Positions 1-18,600 of a DNA stretch of 64,000 bases are shown one piece after another. Origin of the DNA: Engraulis encrasicolus (lineage: Eukaryota; Chordata; Actinopteri; Clupeiformes; Engraulidae); the NCBI RefSeq assembly GCF_034702125.1, contig NC_085869.1:12479407-12543406 (forward strand), in the 5' to 3' direction. Both the position numbers and the translations under genes were made by a program. The stretch's first letter is position 1, and each line of letters begins with the position of its first letter. Below the pieces are notes generated by a model. The model did not search any database. It was not told where the DNA came from and worked only from the letters and a program-made list of their open reading frames with translations.

Positions 1-175
1 ACCTGTGTGTGTGTGTGTGTTTCTGTGCATGCGTGCGTGTGTGTGCGCGCGTGCGTGCGTGCACGTGTGTGTTAGTGTTTGTGTCTGTGCGTGTGTGTTT
101 GCGTGGAGAGAGAGAGAGAGAGTGAGAGGGGGGGGGCGTAGGAGACAGGGGATAGCGAGAGGGAGGGAGAGAGTG
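1..175. repeat. TG-rich then GA-rich simple repeat
   Basis: Imperfect (TG)n with CG interruptions to about 105, followed by (GA)n and G-rich sequence. Short open frames through it are low-complexity translations (Cys-Val and Arg-Glu runs) and are not genes. It lies inside a pde1a intron. Confidence 0.9.
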
Positions 176-184
176 GTCCTTTAT

Positions 185-640
185 GGTTTCCATGTTGGCT
201 AATGGCATGATGTGCCATGTGTTGTGTGTTGTGTTGTGTTGTACCATACGACAGGATAGACAAGCCCAAGGCCAAACAAACTATACATAGGTTTTTCATT
301 TCCAACCTGTATGGTTTCCATGTTGACTAACTGCACGATGTGTACGACAGGATAGACAAGCCCAAGGCCCTGTCCCACACCACACAAACTATACATAGGT
401 TTTTCATTTACAACCTGTATGGTTTCCATGTTGACTAACTGCACGATGTGTACGACAGGATAGACAAGCCCAAGGCCCTGTCCCTGACGCTGCTATATTG
501 CAGTGTATATAGTACATATTACTAACTGCATGATGTGCCTGTTTGTGTTGTGTTGTGTTGTGGTGTACTGTATGACAGGATAGACAATCCCAAGGCCCTG
601 TCCCTGATGCTGCTATATTGCAGTGTATATACAGTAGTAC
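185..640 (+). repeat. Four partial tandem copies of a pde1a exon start
   Basis: Four degenerate units repeat the end of the intron and the start of the exon at 901. Exon-like blocks begin at 255, 351, 459 and 579, each directly after an acceptor-like ACAG. The longest copies (459 and 579) match about 35 bases of the real exon, apart from single-base changes, before diverging into a shared tail. A CTAAC branch-point-like word precedes at least three copies and the real exon. Unit spacing is about 100-120 bases. None carries a complete exon with a donor, so these are decoy or relic fragments, not extra exons. Confidence 0.8.
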
Positions 641-648
641 CTCTAACT

Positions 649-854
649 CAGTGTTTCCCAACCAGTGGTACGTGTACCACTAGGGGTACGCGAGCACACT
701 GAGGGGGGTACTTGGAAAAATTTTTTTTTTACAAATGCATGGAGCATAGTCACACTGGAATAGTAAAAGCAATGTAAAACACAAGTTAGGTGGTACTCGT
801 GACACAACAAAAAGGCTCGGGGGTACATGAGACAAAAAAGGTTGGGAAACACTG
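649..854. mobile_element. Small hAT-type MITE
   Basis: Terminal inverted repeats CAGTGTTTCCCAACC at the left and its complement at the right bound about 206 bases with no coding potential. TCTAACT occurs beside both ends, offset by three bases on the right, so the target duplication is imperfect. It ends 46 bases before the pde1a exon at 901. Confidence 0.7.
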
Positions 855-900
855 CAGTCTAACTAACTGCATGATGTGTTGTGCATTGTGTGTGCGACAG

Positions 901-7083
<6,183 letters not shown>

Positions 7084-7287
7084 TGATGTCACCAGCGGCC
7101 CACCACCACTCTTCCCTTGGCAGCACTCTCACTTCAGTTTGGATTTTCAGTTGGTTATTATAATTATTATATTAATTATTAATATTATTGTTTTATGATG
7201 ACATTATTATTATTATTATTATTTTAATTATTCTATTTTTTGTAAATGTTTTTATTATTTCATGCTCAGTCGGTTGTATTGTTATTT

Positions 7288-7293
7288 ATTAAA
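7288..7293 (+). promoter_or_regulatory. Likely pde1a polyadenylation signal (ATTAAA)
   Basis: ATTAAA lies about 205 bases after the pde1a stop, in AT-rich 3' sequence, with a GT/G-rich element downstream. A second candidate, AATAAA near 8681, would give a much longer 3' UTR that includes the MITE at 7571. Confidence 0.5.
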
Positions 7294-7570
7294 GATTGTA
7301 CCGCTCTCCCTTTGCTCGGGGGCCTGACTCACTTATTTCACTGAGATCTCATACAGTTAGATGCAATACAGAAAAACAAAACATCTTTGTGTGTGTCCAA
7401 AATACAGTATTGTGCCCAAGTCGGTCTAAATTTTGCTTAGAATACTGGCCATCATAGATTCTAAAGTGGAGCTTGAAATCCAATAGCATACAAGTTTGTT
7501 TTCACATGCATGGCATACAGGTTACCTTCAAATATTCACGTCATTGACATTCATCCTTTTCATTGTTTGA

Positions 7571-7914
7571 AGGTGCACTGTGTAAGATGGTGGCCAGAGT
7601 AGGTATTGCAACTGTGCTGATCACTGCCTATTGCGAAATTTCATCTCTTCATGAATATTTACTAAATAATGAACTCATATTTACTGATTTAGTATAGCAC
7701 ATTCTGCAGCTAAAAAATGACTATTTCTGGAAATTCAAAATGGTGGACCATGAGGAAGATCCCTCTTTTCATGTGTGGAAAATGCCATTTTTCCAGTCAT
7801 AATAAACACTTAGAATTTCATGATGGTGGTACGTATTCATGAAAAATCTAACATTTGTGAATGGGAAGGATGACTTCTGGAAATAAACTTCTAAAAATGT
7901 TACACAGTGCACCT
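7571..7914. mobile_element. TTAA-type MITE
   Basis: Fifteen-base inverted ends AGGTGCACTGTGTAA. The right flank is TTAA and the left flank TTGA, a decayed TTAA. The interior (AAATTCAAAATGG, GGAAGATCCC, GATGGTGGTA) is shared with the elements at 48170 and 52271. It has no coding region. Confidence 0.75.
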
Positions 7915-9591
7915 TTAACACTGACCGACATGTGACTTTAACTTGACTTGGAGTCTGATCTTGTTGGGCTCGTTCTTGTCTCGGACTCGAACATCTTTGG
8001 ACTCGGACTTGACTAGTCTGGTCTTGGACTTGTCTTGGACTCTACAGGTGGATTTACAGCCCTGGGGTGCATCCCAATATGTGACCTTGCCTCCTCCACT
8101 TGTGCTTGTCTCCTCGTCCCGCCTCCTGGCCCCTCCTCCGTGGAGAAAACGATAAAGTTTCCCAGCTGTCAGCCTCGCCACAACAACTTTTGAGGGACTA
8201 TTTTTCATTCACCATCCCAATTGCAAATGAGAAAAAGGCTTTACAATTGAGCTTTTGCAAGATATTGAAATATAATGCTGTTGTCAGTGATGTCATCATG
8301 ACGAGAAGCAAGTGGAGGAGGCAAGTGGAGGAGGCAAGGTCGCATATTAAAACGCACTCCTGATGTCAAGAATTGGAGAGTTAAGCTGCAGTATGGATGT
8401 TGAAAGTAGAACTGTGGCCCCTGCCAGCACCTGTGTTGTCACGGCGAATGTGAGCAGTGTTTGCTGTAGTCATGAGGCGCTTCAGTTGTGGATTTGTCAT
8501 GTGCCGTAATAAGCTTCTATATGTCCATTTATAGATGGCCATGTGTACATAAACTGGATTTGTTAGAATTTCTATTGTCAATGTATGAGATTCAGATGTA
8601 AGTTCTTTAGTCATTGACAAAATACTGCTTTAGCTGGCTATCTCCTTTTACAGGAAAACAACATATTTGTTGTTTTATACAATAAAATATTTTATACAAT
8701 TAGACTTGAAATTCTGATTTGCATACATTGATGATCACATCTCTATTCAACATCTGCCTTTTCAGAAAAGAAGACCCTTTTTGAGAGTATAATTGAATAA
8801 ATAAATAATACACGTAGCTGTTTGGTAGAGCTATACATTGGTTTCTATGATGCTTTCATCATTGTATCTCAATGCATCTACTTTTACTGACTCCGACCAG
8901 TCACTCTATGCAAAGATTTCTCTGAGAGAGTACTGCTGTTATTTCAAAATGCTGTACAATGTTTGTAATCTTCAAAAACATTTGTCATCAGCTTCTCCAT
9001 CGATAAATAAATTCACCTGTATAAGTATACAAAGTTTTAATAATTGTCTTCAACATGAATTCAGAAATACAAAGAATACAGTTACCAACAACATGAGTCT
9101 GACAAATGGGTACCTGAGGCAAATCTGATGCTGAGAAATAAAAAATAAATATATAAAATGTGGGTTTATAAATAGAATTACACTAGAAATATGTAATAAA
9201 TAGTAAGAAACTGCATAATGCAAAGAAAAATATGTAACAGATATACCTCTACATACATTTCCACCGAAAGAAATAAGCATATATTATTAAATATATATAT
9301 TACACATATATAAATTTTATATAATAAGGAACATCTTTGTAAATGCGCAAACATTTTCCTGACAATTTTTTCAAACAGAGCATGCCATTTCCACATATTG
9401 AAATATCGTATAGCTTTCCTTTTCATGGAAATGAATAGCTACAGTGAAGCCAATTTCTACTTCCACTTAGCGTCACGTAATGTACACAAAAGTTGAAGTT
9501 AATCATTTCATCCTAAAGAGCACATGAGTGCCATGACAAACCCACAATTCCTGTTTCCTGTGTCTTGTATAACAGGGTGTGGAGGTGCTTT

Positions 9592-12500
9592 TCAGCCCTG
9601 TTTGAGGAACATGTAGAGGATCTCGGTGTGGAAGTGTGCACAGGCATTCAGCAGACTGCACAGGTTCTGGGACGTGTCCTGATTTTCGTCGCGATTACCT
9701 GCAAAGATCAGACATACAACATGCATTAAAACCTTAAAATATACACTTAAAGGAACAGACCACCATTTTTTGATTTTCACATATTTGCAGTATTTCCTAG
9801 CATTATTCATGAATGTGCATATCACTTTCTTCCCTGTGTTTTCAGTACTTGGATTTATTGGATTAAAATTATTACCATAGCTTAGCATAATCACTGGAAG
9901 TAACTGGTAACTTTAGCACCAAGCCACAAGTGGTCACTAGATGGAATTAAGTTGCCGTTTAACATTCTGGTGAATTTTACATTTATTTTAAAGTGGTTTA
10001 TAAGTAGGCCTACATTTGATGATATTTTATTTTGCACCATAGGCTTGCATTAACATGCTAAATTTGGCTATACTGTTAAACAAGGCAATGCAAACACATA
10101 CACGACAACTATATGCACATTCATGAATAATGCTTGGAAATACTGCAAATATGTGAAAATAAAAAAAGGGTGGTCTGTTCCTTTAAAGAGGACTGAGTTC
10201 GGTTAACTTAAAGGGGAATAGGTGTGAAAATACCATTAGACTTCAGCCCCACACTGACCTGACATGATGAGCTCATACATCTCCATGGAGACCTCAGACA
10301 GCATGTTTTCCATACTCTGAAGGAACAGCCACTTCTCCGAAGCCCCTGGGAACACGTTGCACAGCTGTTGCATCATCTTCACCGACCAACTCATACAGTA
10401 GCCGTCCTTTTCAGACACCTGAAAGTTTTAACAGGTGGATGAGTTATCTGCATCAGTTTAGTTTCAGTAGTTTTTGAAAATGTGTAATTGGACAACTGTG
10501 GTCTTCTCCAGCACATTCCAAATGATAAATGTAAATGAGGTCTGGACTCTGTGATGGCCTATCCATGAGTGACATTTCTTAAACAACCATGACCAAGTAT
10601 AGTACATCCTGTGGTTATGGAAAACATGTTAGTCTGTTCGAGAAGGCTGAAAATATTGGCATCAGCAATCACTTATGCTTTCACTTCGATAAACATGCCA
10701 AGGACGCTTTTACCCGACTCTGAAGAGAAAATAATGAATATTGTTAGTGTTATTTGTTGGTCTGTTTGTTGATGCATATTCGACAAATGCTATGTTGAGT
10801 TTTGTCACATTCAGGCGATTATACAGTGCCCTCCATAATTATTGGCACCCCTGGTTGAGATGTGTTTTTTAGCTTCCAATTATTTTATTTTTTTTCTAAA
10901 TAATATGGGACCTTAATGGAAAAAAAGAGAAAAATCCAACCTTCAATACAAGTGCATTTATTCAGTGGGGAAAAAATCCCACATAAAGAAATAATTATTT
11001 GACATCAAATAATGTGTGTCACAATTATTAGCACCCCTGGTGTTAATATTTTGTACAACCCCCTTTTGCCAACAAAACAGCACCTAATCTTCTTCTATAA
11101 TGTTTCACAAGATGGGAAAAGACAGAAAGAGGGATCTTCAGCCATTCCTCTTTGCAGAATCTCTCTAAATCATCCAGAGACCTGGGTCCTCTCCTCTGTA
11201 CTCTCCTCTTCAGCTCACCCCACAGGTTCTCAATGGGGTTGAGGTCAGGGGACTGAGATGGCCATGGGAGGAGCTTGATTTTGTGTCTGGTGAACCATTT
11301 CTGTGTAGATTTGGCCATATGTTTAGGGTCATTGTCTTGCTGAAAGACCCAGTGATGACCCAGCTTCAGCTTTCGGGCAGAGGGCAACAGATTTTGATTT
11401 AAAATGTCCTGGTATTTCAAAGCATTCATGATGCCATGCACCCTAACAAGGTTCCCAGGGCCTTTGTAAGCGAAACAGCCCCACAGCATCACTGACCCAC
11501 CCCCATACTTCACAGTGGGTATGAGGTGCTTTTCAGCATGCGCATCTTTCGTGGTACGCCAGACCCACTTAGAGTGTTTGTTGCCAAAAAGCTCAATCTT
11601 GGTCTCATCTGACCAAAGCACACGGTCCCAGTTGAAGCCCCAATACCGCTTGGCGAACTCCAGACGCTTGCGTTTATGATTGTGAGTGAGGAAAGGTTTT
11701 CTCCGTGCATGCCTCCCAAACATCTTGTTGGCGTGTAGACAGCGCCTGATGGTTGATTTGGAGACTTTGTGACCCCAGGATGCTACCATTTGTTGTAATT
11801 CTGTAACAGTGAGCTTTGGAGATCTTTTGATTTCTCTTACCATCCTCCTCACTGTGCGTGGTGGCAAAATAAACTTGGGTCCTCGTCCAGGCTTGTTTAC
11901 CACTGTTCCAGTTGTTTTGAACTTCTTAATTATTCCTCTCACAGTGGATATGGGCAGCTGCAGTTGAGTGGCAATCTTCTTGTAGCCTCTGCCTGACCTG
12001 TGAAGGTCGACGCACATCTTCCTCACTTGTATGCTGTGTTCCTTTGTCTTTCCCATGTTTAAGAGTGGATAAGAGAAATGGCCTCGGTGTCACGTCATAT
12101 TTATACCCCAGGGAAACAGGAAGTGATGAATTACTAATTAAATGTTCCTACATACTCTGGTAAACTTTGTAAACTACTGTAGAAATGACAGAAATGCTTC
12201 AATTATATTTATTTCCTGGGAATTGTTAAGGGTGCCAATAATTGTGGAACAGGTGATTTAATGAAAAATATATTTTTTTTAGTCAGGGATTTTTTTATTT
12301 TCTTACAATTCATTTGAGTTGAAGGCTACATTTTCCTACAATTTTCAGTGTGACAGTATTCTTCTGCAATAAACACTGAATTTATTTTAAGGCTTTTAAC
12401 ACATCTCAACCAGGGGTGCCAATAATTATGGAGGGCACTGTAAGCCAAGATATGGACTGTAAAGCAAATTTCAGCTACTGCACAGCTAATTTTGACTGAC

Positions 12501-15500
12501 ACATTACTTTGGAAAAGTCAGTCAAGTTTTGTTATCTACAGAAATGATCTGCAGATGACATACAGTGTAGCAGAATGTGTGACATTTATATGAACACCCT
12601 TTCATCTTTTTCAAATTTCTATGTAATTGTTCTCATAGGAGGTGGATGGTCACCAGTGTTTTTTAATAACTTTGGGGGAGATGGTGTTGAAATGTAGCGC
12701 TACAGATAGGCAACATTTCAGCATAAAAGATGGCATGACCATGTAATGGTGTTCCTGTTGGCAGGCTCGTATTCACTGTGATGTGTTACTTCTGAAAGCA
12801 CACAGTCTCACCAGGATGATGAAAACGAAAAGCTGAGAAATGTCAAAGAGTCTTCCGTTGATGGCTTTGCTGGCGAGCACGCTGTAACAGATGTTGTTTC
12901 CACACAGGATGAGCAGGCGCGCCATGTTCTCTAAGTACCATGGCGCCGGTAACACTGAAGAATTTCACAGAAAAACAAGAAAAGAAATAAAGACAAAAAA
13001 ACAATACTAAAAACAGTGGCAATAAACACAGATATTACTACATTGCTATGCTGTACCATACAGTATTACTGACTTCTCCCTCTTCAGCCGAAGAAAAAGA
13101 AAAGAAAACGAAAGACAAAAAAAACCCCTAAAAACAGTGGCTAAAATAAATATATTATATATTGTGTATTATTATAATATATATTATTTATTACATAATA
13201 AATATATTATCACTAAAAATAAATGTATTATATCACTACGTTGTTATGCTGAACCATACAGTACTACTGACTTCTCCCTCGCAGCTCACCTGCCATCTCA
13301 TCCACAATGCCGAGCACAGTGTCTGTGGTCCACTCCTTCGCATCTGCCTTCCCATACAGTAAGGTGATGGCTTTGGCCAAGTCCCACAGGCTGCACTGAG
13401 GCACAGCTCCCACACACACATCTTGCCACCCCAGTTTTCCTGTAAATGGTGGCCTACTGTTAACACCATCATTCTTATACAGTACACTACATGTGGAGTA
13501 TATAAGGAAGTGCAGAATAAATGCTTTTGAAAAGATAAATGTATGACAATGAAACAGACAGTGGGATGGTCACTTAATAGAGACTGGGGGCCAGAGACCC
13601 CTAGGGGGCTGCGAATGGGTGTTAGGGTAAGTAGGAAAAGTATAGCAAAACAAAATAAATAATTGAACTAATTAACTAATGTTCACTATAATAAATCAAA
13701 AATCAGCTCAACTATCCTAGTGGGACACTGCCTCATAGACCAAGACTATTATTTGGTTGTGAAAGGGGATGCGCAGGAAAAAAAAATAGTATGGCACGAC
13801 CTATGTCAGGGAGCCCTCAGCTGAAATCTACCGGTATACGGCAGCCTTGTCATGGTAAAGTTTGAGAACCCCTTACTTAACATATCACATCATGACATAC
13901 AGTATATCACGAAAGTGAATACACCCCTCACAGTTTTGCAGATGTTTGAGTATATCTTTTCATAGGAAAGCATTACAGAAATGTAACTTTGACACAATGA
14001 TTAGTGACCTTTTAACAACATATTTAACCGCTTAAATTTCTTGTTCACTCAGAAAAAAACAAAATACAGCCATTAATGTTTGAACATGTACTCACAAAAG
14101 TGAGTACACCCCAGATTAAAATCCGGTAGAGAAGGGGCTATGTTGGCTGGAATCGTCTCGAAATGAAACGAAATGAAAAGGGGTGACAAGGGAGGTCATC
14201 AGTGTGCGTTTCAACCTTTCTTTGGATTGAACTTTTACATTTTGAGTCTGCATTTGGCTTAAATGGATTGGTGTGAGATTTGAATGCAATCCTATGGAGA
14301 ATATCATGATCTGCTTCAGTAGTCACAGTGCATGTTGACATGTATGTTTCTTTTAGGTGTATTTCAGATTGCCAATGTTGACAGCATTCATGCATCCCCA
14401 AACCATGTCAGTCCCACTACCATGCTTGGCTTATGAGAGGATACACCTTTTTTGTACAACTCACTTGTTTACCACCACACATGCTTGACACCATCTAAAG
14501 CAAATTTGTTTATCTTGGTCTCAAGAGAGATGAACAGACCAAGGATATGGATCACTGGAACCATGTTGTGTGATCTGAAGAGACCAAGATAAACAAATTT
14601 GCTTTAGATGGTGTCAAGCATGTGTGGTGGTAAACAAGTGAGTTGTACAAAAAAGGTGTATCCTCTCATAAGCCAAGCATGGTAGTGGGACTGACATGGT
14701 TTGGGGATGCATGAATGCTGTCAACATTGGCAATCTGAAATACACCTAAAAGAAACATACATGTCAACATGCACTGTGACTACTGAAGCAGATCATGATA
14801 TTCTCCATAGGATTGCATTCAAATCTCACACCAATCTATTTAAGCCAGAAGCAGACTCAAAATGTAAAAGTTCAATGCAAAGAAAGGTTGAAACCCACAC
14901 TGATGACCTCCCTTGTCATCCCTTTTCATTTCGTTTCATTTCGAGACGATTCGAGCCAACATAGCCCCTTCTCTACCGGATTTTAATCTGGGGTGTACTC
15001 ACTTTTGTGAGTACATGTAAAAACATTAATGGCTGTATTTTGTTTTTTTCTGAGTGAACAAGAAATTTAAGTGGTTAAATATGTTGTTAAAAGGTCACTA
15101 ATCATTGTGTCAAAGTTACATTTCTGTAATGCTTTCCTATGAAAAGATATACTCAAAAATCTGCAAAACTGTGAGGGGTGTATTCACTTTCGTGATATAC
15201 TGTAACTCAACCTCCCACCCGTCACAAGACTTGTACTGTACATGCACACACCCCCCTCCCTCTTGCCTGGCTCGTCTCGCCCGACCTGTAGTTCCACAAG
15301 ATCAAATTTGGCAATAGGCAGCCCAGTTTCAATGAGCAGCATAGTTACAGTACCTATTTTGACCATTTCCTGCACAGTGTCCCTTTAATATAGTCTATAA
15401 TCTGTCCTGCGACTCCACAATGCCAGCTGCCATTGATAATTGAAGCAATAAATGCCCCGATTATATTTCGGATGGGAAATGGAATCCTGCTACAGTCTCC

Positions 15501-15621
15501 CAGACCTTTGTGTGTGTTGGAGCTCCACCAGGGGGCTCCTGAGCTACACACACACACACACACACACAGCTCTATAGGCAGGTAGCAACATCAATCTCAG
15601 CACCCAATCAATTCCACAGGC

Positions 15622-15652
<31 letters not shown>

Positions 15653-18600
15653 ACTACAGTAGGTTACCATCGTCCTGGAGCGGCCCGTAGAGGATGAAGA
15701 GCAGCCGGGCTTGGCTGACCATGGGCCAGGGCTTCAGGATGCACGTGAGCCAGAAGAGAGAGTCCTGCCGGCTCTGGCGCGGGTCCAACAGCACACTCCG
15801 GCAGAAGCAACGGATCTGTTGCTCCAGGCGAGGAGAAGACCCTGTACGCACAAATCACTTATGAGTTACTAAATGACACGTGAAGCTTTAGCCCTTTGGA
15901 ACCGTGTATTTTATTCCATACCCAGAAAGAATGTACAAAGAATATTCATATAGATGAAAAGTATGTAGTCTAATGCCATAATGGAACTGGTTCGTGCAAG
16001 TTCTAGAAAATAGGTCAGGGATCTTATAAAAATATATTGGAACTGTGACTCCATCTTCATGGGATTTCAATGTCAATGTTAATGTCAATGTTTTCAGTGC
16101 AGCTGGTCCAGTTTGCACCAATGTCCAAAAATGACAATAAAAGAGTTAAAACCTTGAATCGGGGGAAATGCAATAGAAGCCTACCTGGCTTACTTGTTAC
16201 AGTTGTCTCTATTTTCCGAGTCAAGTTGGTAATTTCACACAGGAAGTTGAACACACGGTGGCACTCTAGTTCATCCCATCCAGCAATCAATGTCTGTTTA
16301 AGGCCATGATAAACAAAATTGCACGGATTTAAAATAATTAAAATAAATTACAAATACAAGAACTGCAAATACTTGTACAAATTATATTTCATTACAATAT
16401 TGCAGACAGTTATTTCTACCAAGGAGGGTTTGTTTTTGCTGACATGCTTCATTAGACTATGTGTTTATTATAGGATTTCACAAACCATTAAACATTACAT
16501 TTTTAATATTTTCAGCACAATGCTAGATGGGACCTTCAGAATATTTATATTTTAGTTGCACTTACAACTAGAAACCACTAGGGGGTAGTAAGAGCCTTAG
16601 CATAAGTCTGCGCTCTCCTACTTGTACAACATTTGAAAGAGTGAAAACTCATATGAGGCCCAGGCAGCTAAATAATGGGCATATGACGTCTAAATGCTTT
16701 AACTGAAGATGACCTCAAAAGATGACCTCAGTGTATGAATATGATAACCATATTCCAGTTCTGAGTGAAATGTACCACAAGCAAGCACCAGGCATTTTTC
16801 ACACAGGGTATTCTCACAGAAAACACGAAACAAGACTTGCAAAATGTGCAATTCAAGGAAAGGCATGAGATGTGTAATGTTACTTGTGTGGCACAAAGCT
16901 AGAAATCAGGGATATGTTAGGGTTTGGGAAGATGTGATTAAGGACTACAATGCAGATATATAGTATACTGTACCTGTAACAGCGTTCCATAACATGCAAA
17001 GCCCAGACATTCAGATGTCGATGTGCACTGATCCAAGGTAAAGCAAGGGACCTGAAATTAGATGCAAATTAGACGCATAGAGAATCCTCGTCATTCAATA
17101 CAATAGCATGAAGTTGTGAATCAAAGTATAAATCACAATTGTAGGATATAACTCAAATTATTAATTTTCCTTTTCAACTTCAAAACGTAGCAATAAAGAA
17201 CCATTTTCAAAGACAGGTTGTTTAAATATGGAAACAGTGCACCTTGAACAGATTGGAATCCAAATACCATCCTGCATACAAGTAATCGATAAACCTGTTT
17301 TTTTGTAAGCGTAAGAATAAGAGTAATTATAAGAGTAGACTGTATCTTTGAGTAATACTATACTGTATGTTAAAATGACTAATTCTATATTAGAAAGTAC
17401 TGGCACCCAAAAACAAATTTGACCAATAGTTTTCCTACAGCCCAGAGGTGGGCTAACTCAGGCCCTGGGGACACATGTGGCCCGCTGAGTCATTTCTTTT
17501 TTTTATTTCATTTATTTGTCTTTTTCAAATTTATTTTTGATAGGACAATTTGAGAGGTGGACAGTTAGCAAATTGGGAGAGCTCTGCAAAGGACCCAGCC
17601 TGGGAATCGAACCCGGGTCAGCCGCATGGCAGGCGAGTGCCCTACCGGTTGGCCACGGCAGGGCCCCGCAGAATAATTTCATGTGGCCCCCAGAGCCTTT
17701 ACAAGCATATTCTCAACCAACACACGACCGAGATATTAAAGGTTTTAGGAGATTAGCCGAGTGAATAAGCGACAGCATTCATCTAAATGCATTTCATTGA
17801 CAGCGTGTCCACTATTTCTTATTATTGATAGGCAAGTTGTGTGAAACATGTGGCCCTTTGGTCAATATTCAAAGCTCAATGTGCCCCGTGGGCCAAAATA
17901 ATTGCCCACCCCTGCTATGGCCTATTGTGTACATACTGTAATTATATATGTGATCCATCTGTAAATTATACATTTATAAATGGGATACATTCAGCAATGT
18001 TTTCGTCTACTCGTTGTGTCATACAGATGGGTTCTCAAATTTTGTTTTCCCCTGGCTGCGCGACCCTGGCTGTGCACAACTCAACCTCTGATTGTTGGAA
18101 ATCGCTGTCGATCAAATAATTAGCTCACTTGGTTGTCTGCCAGTGTCTTGCCCCTCCTCACAACACCGTGTTTATAAACATAAAAAACCAAGTATACTGT
18201 ATATCTCATACCTGAGATAACCTGTTATTCATGAATTTCAGTCTGTCCTTTGTGGGCAACAAAAGGGTGCATCTCTTGAACAGCAACCCTGTAGAGAATG
18301 ACACAATTGGTCAGTAGGGCTACAGTTGCTTTGGGAAAAAAACAACAGTACATACTGTATTATGAGCTGTTACCAAAGAGGGTAGATTAAAGAAAGAGGA
18401 TTCAAACTCCGCCCACCCAATGCAAACGAGTGTGCTCAACCTTGGCCTCCTAGGGGGGCGTTGTCCCCTCTTTCTTCTTCTCTTTTTGTGATGTCTGGTG
18501 GTGGCTTGCACAAGATGTGCGCTACCGCCATCTACAGCGCTAAGGGAACTCCACTGATTCTCCTAACCAACGGTCTCCTGAGGAGGTGTTCACCTGACAT

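Noticed and set aside
14138..14964. Two identical-looking 87-codon proteins on opposite strands
   Set aside because: Products of the palindrome over dead Tc1 remnants.
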